Shown here piece by piece: positions 49,001 through 55,691 of a stretch of 64,000 bases of DNA (positions are counted from its first letter, which is position 1; every line of letters begins with the position of its first letter). Below the pieces are notes generated by a model, which saw nothing but the letters and a program-made list of their open reading frames with translations, was not told the origin of the DNA and did not search any database. A program made the translations under genes and the position numbers. The DNA is from Anagrus nilaparvatae (taxonomy: Eukaryota > Arthropoda > Insecta > Hymenoptera > Mymaridae). The stretch is taken from NCBI GenBank assembly GCA_022575985.1, contig JAKSXM010000231.1, positions 4,652,501 through 4,716,500 on the forward strand, read 5' to 3'.

Positions 49001-52000
49001 TATTTATAGACCTCCCCCGTCTTAGTCGCGCTTGCTGATTGGCGCGCGCGCGAAAAAACCGTTATAAATTTTGCGATAGCTGCTAAAGCAAAAGGAGCTA
49101 AGGCAATAGCAAAGGAAATGCTACTGGCGCAAGAGCAAAGGGAGCCAAGGCAATAGCGAAGGAAATGCCACTGCCGCAAGAGCAAAGGGAGTCAAGGTAA
49201 TAGCAAAGGAAGTGCCACTGCCGTAAGAGCAAAGGGAGCCAAGGCAATAGCAAAGGAAGTGCCACTGCCGCAAGAGCAAAGGGAGCCAAGGCAATAGCAA
49301 AGGAAGTGCCACTGCCGCAAGAGCAAAGGGAGCCAAGGCAATAGCAAAGGAAGTGCCACTGCCGCAAGAGCAAAGGGAGCCAAGGCATTAGCGAAGGAAC
49401 CGCAAAGCTTGCGTGGCAAGGCTATGTGAAAGACTACGGCTGGCCGAGCTCGCCAGAGTGCAGGAACAATTTGAAAGCGTGGCAAAGCTGTTTAAAAGGC
49501 CAAGAGCGCCCGAGCTCGCCGCAGTGGCAAGGCTATGTAAAAGGCTAAGAGTGCTCGAGCTCGAAAGAGTGCAGGAACAACCGACAGGCGTGGCAAAGCT
49601 ATGTAAAAGGCCAAGAGTGCCCAAGCTCGCCGGAGTAGCAAAGCTAAGTGAAAGGCTACGAGCGCTCGAGTTCGCCGGAGTAGCAAGGCTGTGTAAAAGG
49701 CTACGAAGGCTCAACAGTGTTCCACCAGCAACTCTAGTATTTTACTTATTTTTTTTTTTTATTTTTTATTAACTAAAAGAAACATTCTCCACCCTGTAAA
49801 ACACCTGGGGTGTTTTACACACAAGCTGATTAACTATACTTGTTACTGTTTTAATTTTTATTACTTTCCGAAGCCAACTCAAGGCGCAGTAATTTCGTTG
49901 TTGGTCTTTTCAAAAACCCGTTAGCAGTTTTAACAAGAGCCGAACGAACTCTCTTGTCTTCACCCGGATAAACTTCCTGAATTATACCTTTACGCCACAT
50001 GTTTCTAGGGGTTAGATTATCATATATAATGACGACATCACCCGTTTCTAAATTTTTTGACTCGTTCGTCCATTTTTGACGAGTTATCAACGTGGGTAAA
50101 TATTCTAGTCGCCATCGCCGCCAAAACACGTCCGCTAATCCTTGTGCTCTTACCCTTACCCGTACCATATAACTTGGCCAGAGGGGACGTCAAGAGTAAC
50201 TTCAACTGCATAACCCTCGCGAATAAGACGCTCCATTTCGCGATAATATAATTCCGCATATTTTGGGTCACGATCCAACCTCGCTTCAAGAGCTTTTAGC
50301 CTAGAGAGAGCCCCATAAAAATTATCAGGTAAATCGCGATTATCATGTTCCCATAACAACCCTGTTTCCCAGCGACCATTTTTAAAGCATGTTGTTGAAT
50401 TTAAAATATTTAAAGCTCGCTCCTCCTTTTTCGCAATGCGCTTGATATTTTTGATGCCCAAAGTCTCAAAAGAAAAATAATCTTTAATTAGCGAATGGAT
50501 TTCTGATAAGCTAGTACTTTCAACAACTTCCCAGTTACCCGCGTATACGGAAAGACAACGAAAATTATTAGTGGATATACCAGCAAAGCCATGAACTACC
50601 CATCCTAGCAAAGTGCGCGAGGCAGCTGGTCCATCGAAAGCGTCGCATCGTAACTCACGCGTTACTATTAGCTTATAATTATCTTGGCCGAGTAAAAGCT
50701 TAGGTTTTTCCCAAGAGAAAGTGTGCAAATCAAGACCTTCAAGATGCTTATATTCCTTTAAAAATTCAGCCGTGAGCGATTGCCCTGGTAAACGTAAATC
50801 AGAAGCTACGTAAACATTATTTACTTTATAATAAGTATCCCCATTGCCCGCCTTCACGGAAAAGCTAACCCTTCGCTCAATGCTCACACCCAAAGGGGTA
50901 TCATTTAATCCATCCAAATAAAGAGTATCGCGCTTTCCATTAATTCCTAACTGCTTCGCTACTCCCGCGTCAAGGAGCGATACCGTGGATCCCTCATCAA
51001 AAAATGCGAGGACGCGTATATTGCCAAGAACACCTTTAATGATAATGGGAACAATTTTCAAGCGCACCGCTTCTAGTCATGCGGAGGAATTATTTTTTGC
51101 AGAATTTATTTTGGCGGAACCATTGCGATTTGTATTAGGCTTCTTGTCTGCATGTAATATTTCATGATGTGGTTTGTCGCAGCCAGGCTTAGGGCACACA
51201 GAGTGTCGTTCACAATCGCGTTGAAAATGTTTACCCAACAAACATTTATAACAAAAACCAACTGATTTGACAAATTCCCAACGTTCCTGTACAGATAAAG
51301 CCTTAAAACCACGACAAACTGGCAAGCTGTGAGGACCTTTGTTGCAAAAAACACAAAGGGAATTTCCCCTTTTTAAAGGAGAGCGCGAACGAGAGCGGTC
51401 GCGAGTTGTAAAAACTTTACCTCTTTTACGTGAAAAGGAATCATTTCTTTGCGGCCGACCCTCAAGTACAGCTGCTGTACCGGCTCTATTAGCCTTCTTT
51501 GCATCTTCCGTGAGAAAATCAGATAAAGCAAGCAAATCGGAAACTTTATTATTCGCGGTTATAAAATCATTATAGCGATGAATAGTGGCCTTTGGTAATT
51601 TATTTAACAAATCATAAATTAATTCCGGATTGCTTACATAACCTGAATCTCCGACGGAAAGCATAGCAGAAACACTATTTTTTACAGTCGCGGCAAAAGG
51701 AATTAAACCACCACTACTTGAGTCCAAACGTGGGATCTTTCTTAGAGATTCAACTAATTTTTTCAATATACTATCCTTACGACCATAACGTAAATCTAAA
51801 GCTTCTAAAATCTCAGCCGCGCTTTGAGTAGTAAGCATAAGGTCCTGCACGGCATCGCGTGCTTCACCTTTTAAACAATCATACAAACGCATAACATTTT
51901 CTCGATCGGTATATCCCCCTAAAACAGTAGATTCCGTAAAGGCTCTTTTAAAACGTAAATAATCAAGAGGGTCACCAGAAAACGAAAGAGAAACTTTATG

Positions 52001-54185
52001 CGAAGCAAGCCTATTTAATAATGAAACTTGAGAGTCGTTCGCACGGGATTCGTTTAAGGCATTGGATAAAGCGCGAGAAAGACGTTGAACCATTGCATCT
52101 TCCTCTAAAGGGGTAGAATTGGCACGAGAGCTTGAAGGAGATGCGCGGGATAAATTCCCAAGATTAGCAGAAGAAGAATGCGCTACACCAAGAGAAGCGG
52201 GTGCCTCTAGCTCAAGACGCTCGCGCTCCATTTCTACCAAACGCAGCTTAAGCTTGTTGGCTTCGATGTCAAGCTCAAGCCGACGTTTTCTGCGAGCACG
52301 TTCGACAACGTCAACATCACTGCCACCCCCTTGACTAGAAGGCCCTGGAGCTATAAAATCCTGATTGCCGGGAATATTTGGAACACCATTCTCGACAACA
52401 GGTAGAACTGGAGCGGGTACACCAGCCCTGGGTGGTGGATTATCACGCTGATCGTTCAGCGGCGCAGGTGGAACTCCCTCAGCATTCAAATCTTCCATTC
52501 GATTTTCATTCACTCTTTCATTCTGCTCCACTTCCGCACCATCTCTTGCAGACACTCGAGTTGTTCTACGCGGCGGAAGGACCCTCCCCGGGGCTTTACC
52601 TCTACCACCTCTACCACCTTTACCTTTACTACCTTTACCTCTACCACCCATTGTACTAAACGCAAAATTTAAATACTAAAACAATTATACTAAAATAATT
52701 CAAAAGGCTTCCTCGGGTATAAAAAAATCCCGGTTGATGCACCAATGTTAAATTTAAAGAAGCCTTATGAATTATTGTTGTTCCTTTGTCTTACGTAAGA
52801 GGTGGCCCTAAAAAGGGCCGTTTGGTTTTTTTTGTAAAATCGATGCGTGACCTCAGCCACGCGCTAAAAATAATAAATTCACAAACACGCAATGTCCAAA
52901 CACGCAAAATGAAAAACAAATTTTCATACACAATCACACAAAATTAAAAGTAAAAACTCACAGTGAAAATCTCAAAGTCGAGCAACTCGTGCTCAGGCGA
53001 TGTCTCCTGGCCAGGAACTGTTAAACCACCTCTTCGAGCCTACGAGCTCGGAAATCGCACCAAGCGAGATACCAATAATAGCTTACGAGCTATTCCAATG
53101 TTGGAAAAGGAAGTCCAAATCCACACACAAATTTCACCAAGAGCAGTCAAACAGCAAGCCAAGCGTCCAAGATCCACACCAGCAACAAGTACACCAAGCG
53201 CAGTCAAAAAAGCAAAGCGTCAAATTCGCAGCGTCGAGGCTGAAGTCAGAACAGCGAATGCTGCTCCAGCCAATATAGCGGTTATATTTATAGACCTCCC
53301 CCGCTACGAAGGCTCAACAGTGTTCCACCAGCAACTCTAGTATTTTACTTATTTTTTTTTTTTATTTTTTATTAACTAAAAGAAACAATCTTTAAATATA
53401 TTAATTTTTTGTATTAATTTTCCGGATGCATCTATAGTAAAAACGACTCCTAATTCATTTGCTTCATTAGACAAATTAATTTGATTATCACTCCAATAGT
53501 AAACAACTACAGGAACTTCAGAAACTCTTCTTATAAAATTAGGATCTTCATTCATCATTGATATCGTCTTTTCTAAAGGCGTTTTTCCAGGAAAACGTTC
53601 TAACTCTATGTTTTCATCTCTGGCTTCTTGCTTTATATTTTGGTAAATATAGGTGTTGTGTAATAATTCGATTCCTGAACCAGACTCTGTTAATTTTTCC
53701 TTAGCTAACGCAGTTTTAAACTGTTTTGGTTTCATGTGTAATAATATTTTTTTCATTTCTCTTCTTAACTCTTTTGTGATAAACCTTCTTTTTAGATGGA
53801 TTAATCCCTTGGAAAAGCCTGTATAAATAGTAACTTCTACATCTGCTTCCCAAGAAACGTCATTATTAGGCTTCTGAAAGCAATATCCTGCGATTAAGTT
53901 TCCACATTCTCTACAATATCCCGAGAACATAAAGTATGGGTAATTGGGTGCTCTGAAGAATTGGTTTTTTTTAAATGCAAATGGACATGGTAATTTTGTA
54001 AGCTTATAAATGGCGTAAAATATATAGTCTGCCCATGATGCTTTGAAATTTGTATTATTTCTTCCACTTGCATCTTCTTTTTCGATGGGAGCAATCTTAT
54101 TCCATAACTCTTGATCTATCATTAAAATAAATTTTACTGGTTTTAGATGACCACCAATTAATGACTCAATTTTCTGTTCAGCCAT
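43021..54185 (-). CDS. Transposase-Ulp1-PHD-USP fusion gene (interrupted by BEL/Pao)
   Basis: Exon 1 is 54185-47460, split by the insertion at 48462-53387 (coding parts 54185-53388 and 48456-47460). Further exons are 47394-47170, 45485-45276, 45197-43883, 43817-43314 and 43228-43021. All joins use GT/AG and keep the frame, giving about 1418 aa. Domains in order: a zinc-binding-like region (FSGYCRECGNLIAGYC); an RNase H-fold transposase with candidate catalytic Asp near 252 (FTIDASG), Asp near 322 (VVVDCSPALL) and Glu near 545 (TGSENYF); a low-complexity linker; a Ulp1/SENP protease (His 927 in NHHW, Asp 944 in HYDPL, Gln and Cys 1001 in QQDGFNC); a PHD-like Cys/His cluster (about 1048-1092); and a USP domain with the Cys box (GENRCWLNSCLQ, Cys 1128), QQDASEF motif and His box (SGHYVSYIKREGKWYCYDD, His 1376). 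Likely role: transposition plus removal of SUMO and ubiquitin. Apart from the insertion I see no stop or frameshift. Confidence 0.82.
45679..46003. mobile_element. MITE inside an intron of the transposase gene
   Basis: Ends GGGTTCCAGAACCA and TGGTTCTGGAACCC are exact complements, and the inner blocks ('aaatttattgatttaatttt' and complement; CATGCCCTCCGCAAT / ATTGCGGGGGGGCAT) also pair. 325 bp, non-coding, in the intron between 45486 and 47169. Confidence 0.65.
48457..48461 (+). repeat. Target-site duplication of the nested BEL/Pao element
   Basis: ATCTT before the left LTR is repeated at 53388-53392 after the right LTR. A 5-bp duplication is the usual size for LTR retrotransposons. Confidence 0.9.
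49097..49425 (+). repeat. 47-bp minisatellite in the 3' LTR
   Basis: Seven units of exactly 47 bp ('gccaaggcaatagcaaagga' + 'agtgccactgccgcaagagc' + 'aaaggga'), starting at 49097, 49144, 49191, 49238, 49285, 49332 and 49379. Because 47 is not a multiple of three, the reading frame rotates every unit. This explains several long overlapping but meaningless Leu-rich open frames. A second, related set of units follows to about 49700. Confidence 0.85.
49425..49705 (+). repeat. Second minisatellite in the 3' LTR
   Basis: Units of about 45-48 bp and 64-66 bp, of the form 'gcaaggctatgtaaaaggct' + 'aagagtgctcgagctcg' + 'ccggagt', some extended by 'gcaggaacaa'. About six units, ending at the point where the sequence rejoins the short LTR. 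Confidence 0.7.
49851..50168 (-). pseudogene. BEL/Pao pol, C-terminal integrase-region remnant
   Basis: Encodes the C-terminal domain typical of BEL/Pao integrases (DUF5641-like: WRRWRLEYLPTLITRQKW, GDVVIIYDNLTPRNMWRKG, LKRPTTKLLRLEL) and ends in a stop close to the 3' LTR. It is in a different frame from the protease segment just upstream. The junction near 50160 is therefore an out-of-frame deletion that removed reverse transcriptase, RNase H and the integrase catalytic core. Compare 61793-62143, where the same domain follows an integrase core. Confidence 0.8.
50156..51076 (-). pseudogene. BEL/Pao pol, protease and start of reverse transcriptase (truncated)
   Basis: Same frame as gag, separated only by the TGA at 51077-51079. 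Contains a retropepsin-like aspartic protease motif (LAFFDEGSTVSLLD; BEL/Pao proteases carry D-x-G-S/T-type active sites) and then the region leading into reverse transcriptase (YREMERLIREGYAVEV). It breaks off at about 50156, where the polymerase would begin. It cannot support its own reverse transcription. Confidence 0.82.
51077..52651 (-). CDS. BEL/Pao gag polyprotein (524 aa)
   Basis: Starts with a Gly/Arg/Lys-rich stretch (MGGRGKGSKGKGGRGG), then a Pro/Asn-rich segment and a coiled coil of charged and Leu residues (about 130-165, ELDIEANKLKLRLVEMERER). The conserved retroelement gag core follows (SFSGDPLDYLRFKRAF, LRKIPRLDSSSGGLIPF). Near the C terminus are Cys/His clusters (CVFCNKGPHSLPVCRGF and CYKCLLGKHFQRDC, then CPKPGCDKPHHEILH), the usual zinc-knuckle region of BEL/Pao gag. 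The frame is intact. It ends in TGA followed by CTA, then stays open into pol. The role is capsid formation and RNA packaging; it could package its own truncated RNA if a partner supplies enzymes. Confidence 0.88.
   Translation of the reverse strand: MGGRGKGSKGKGGRGGRGKAPGRVLPPRRTTRVSARDGAEVEQNERVNENRMEDLNAEGVPPAPLNDQRDNPPPRAGVPAPVLPVVENGVPNIPGNQDFIAPGPSSQGGGSDVDVVERARRKRRLELDIEANKLKLRLVEMERERLELEAPASLGVAHSSSANLGNLSRASPSSSRANSTPLEEDAMVQRLSRALSNALNESRANDSQVSLLNRLASHKVSLSFSGDPLDYLRFKRAFTESTVLGGYTDRENVMRLYDCLKGEARDAVQDLMLTTQSAAEILEALDLRYGRKDSILKKLVESLRKIPRLDSSSGGLIPFAATVKNSVSAMLSVGDSGYVSNPELIYDLLNKLPKATIHRYNDFITANNKVSDLLALSDFLTEDAKKANRAGTAAVLEGRPQRNDSFSRKRGKVFTTRDRSRSRSPLKRGNSLCVFCNKGPHSLPVCRGFKALSVQERWEFVKSVGFCYKCLLGKHFQRDCERHSVCPKPGCDKPHHEILHADKKPNTNRNGSAKINSAKNNSSA
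52727..52744 (-). promoter_or_regulatory. Primer binding site (tRNA-Gly type)
   Basis: One base inside the 5' LTR, the minus strand reads TGGTGCATCAACCGGGAT. That is the complement of a mature tRNA 3' end ...CCCGGTTGATGCACCA, closely resembling insect tRNA-Gly. BEL-type elements commonly use tRNA-Gly. Confidence 0.75.
52746..53387 (-). repeat. 5' LTR (short form, 642 bp)
   Basis: Begins TGTTAAATTTAAAGAAGCC and ends AACTAAAAGAAACA on the plus strand, like the other LTR but without the 681-bp minisatellite block. Three differences noted by eye in the shared part: GAATTATTG for GAATTGTTG, AAATTTTCA for AAACTTTCA, CTCTTCGAG for CTCTTTGAG. As the upstream LTR in the minus orientation it would hold the promoter. 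Confidence 0.88.
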
Positions 54186-55691
54186 TTTTTTATTAACTAA
54201 GTTACAAAAATAATATACTGAACTAAAGGTAAATAATATACGAGAGTAGCTGGTTATATGTTTAATTAAAATTAAAATATAAAATAAAGTTTCTTTTAAA
54301 TAATTTTTTTTTTTAAAGAAAGATTATTAAAGTTTAAATGATCAGAGTCAACTGGAGATAGAGATTAAAAAATTTTAAAGTTATTTTCAGGCCTTCTCTA
54401 TCTTTATTTAAATTACCCCCATCAGTTTATAAAACGTTTCAAAATCAGTTAAAGCACATATTATATTTACCTGAAAAAAAAGTTTACATCTTTTACCGAA
54501 ATATATAAATCAAACAATGTAAATTCTGAACCCTAGTTTACCTATTTACGTAATAAATCTCTAAAAAATATAATTCATAATGGGCAAAATATAGAAAAAA
54601 ATATGCACGCCTTTTAGCAGTACAAAATACTAAGGCCAAGTTGTGAACATAAAGTACGCACTTTTAAATTTGCCGCTTTCGAGCAAAAAAATTAATCACG
54701 CGGGTACGCAAATAGTAAATATCTATTTGTTCAACAAGGGAAAAAAAGTAGGATTTGGCTTTCAATGCAGTTGTATGCACGAGTGATCGTAGCGAACGAG
54801 TGCAGACAGCATTGAAAGTAAAATTTCCTACATATCTTCCCGTGTTCAACACATATAGTTTTTCATTAAAAGCGAAAAAAAGATCGCCCGAAAGTAAGAA
54901 AGTAGACCTTTTTTGCAGCGTGTAATTAAAAATTATTTTCTTGAATCTTCAGACAGCTACATGCATATATTGATTTCATAATTTTAAAGCATTTTTTCGA
55001 ATTTTCAAAATAATATAACCAAAAATCTTCTAATTTTCATATTTTTTAGTAATTAATTCAGAAATTTTTTTTTGTTTTAACGAATTCCCGTTTTTGGTTT
55101 TTAATGGCCAAATTTAAAAAAATATTTAACCAAATTAACAATAAAATGATGTTTTTCAATGTAGACAATATTTAACCAAATGAATAATAAATCGATTTTT
55201 TTTTTATTTATTATGACGTGACGTATAATATTCAATTTATTAAAGAGAATTAAAAGTAATCCTCTTTAAAAATAATCAACTTTGTTAGACATATTTTTAT
55301 CTTGACTGCTAGACATTTAATGATGTCTGATAGACAGTATAAGATTATATTAAATACATAAACATTTAATCTTAACACACCCCCGAAAATATAAAATAGG
55401 GTTGGTAAATAGAATTACTTTCAGTTACACTGTTTGAAACAAGCATCGCTATACTTTTTAAAATAAATTTTATCAGCATTCAATATAAAAATTTAATTTA
55501 TAAAATTTTAACTGTGATTGTTATACTGTAATACTAATTTGTAATACTAATATTTTCAAATTTAAAAAAGTACCTTTTAGCAGTAAAAAATTAAGGTGCA
55601 GCTATACGTAGTTAAAACCGGAAGTTAACGTAAAATTTCAAAAAAAAATTTATTTAAACAGTGATACAAATTAAAAAGTTTTATTAAGAAA
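54186..55691. promoter_or_regulatory. Divergent intergenic region of the giant transposon
   Basis: About 1.5 kb between the starts of the minus-strand transposase gene and the plus-strand 956-aa gene, so both promoters must lie here. No TATA box is convincing in such AT-rich sequence. It contains a small inverted repeat at 54713-54860. Confidence 0.45.
54713..54860. repeat. Small inverted repeat between the divergent genes
   Basis: 'tatttgttcaacaaggga' and 'tcttcccgtgttcaacacat' pair, as do GGCTTTCAATGC and GCATTGAAAGT. The centre is CACGAGTGATCGTAGCGAACGAGTG-type sequence (cacgagtgatcgtagcgaac). The centre recalls the CACTCGTGC blocks of family C. Confidence 0.5.

Larger units (their letters stand above)
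48462..49784 (-). repeat. 3' LTR (long form, 1323 bp)
   Basis: Starts TGTTAAATTTAAAGAAGCC on the plus strand and ends AACTAAAAGAAACA. It is 681 bp longer than its partner because it contains an internal block of tandem repeats between 'gacctcccccg' (about 49019) and 'ctacgaaggctcaacagtg' (about 49701). A purine-rich stretch (GGGTGGAGAA on the minus strand, about 49785-49795) just outside is the likely polypurine tract. Confidence 0.85.
48462..53387 (-). mobile_element. Non-autonomous BEL/Pao LTR retrotransposon
   Basis: Minus orientation: 5' LTR at 52746-53387, a tRNA-Gly-type primer binding site, gag (52651-51077), a truncated pol and 3' LTR at 48462-49784. Pol keeps the protease and the last domain of the integrase region, but reverse transcriptase, RNase H and the integrase core are missing between about 50156 and 50168. 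The LTRs begin TG and end CA in the element's orientation. Their shared parts differ at only about three positions by eye, so insertion was recent. It sits in the transposase exon of the giant transposon. Confidence 0.88.

Noticed and set aside
49098..49714. Several overlapping Leu/Ala-rich open frames in the long LTR
   Set aside because: They come from 47-bp tandem units read in rotating frames, so similar peptides appear in every frame.
52119..52659. Plus-strand frames opposite gag
   Set aside because: Ser/Arg/Tyr-rich shadows of the minus-strand gag frame.
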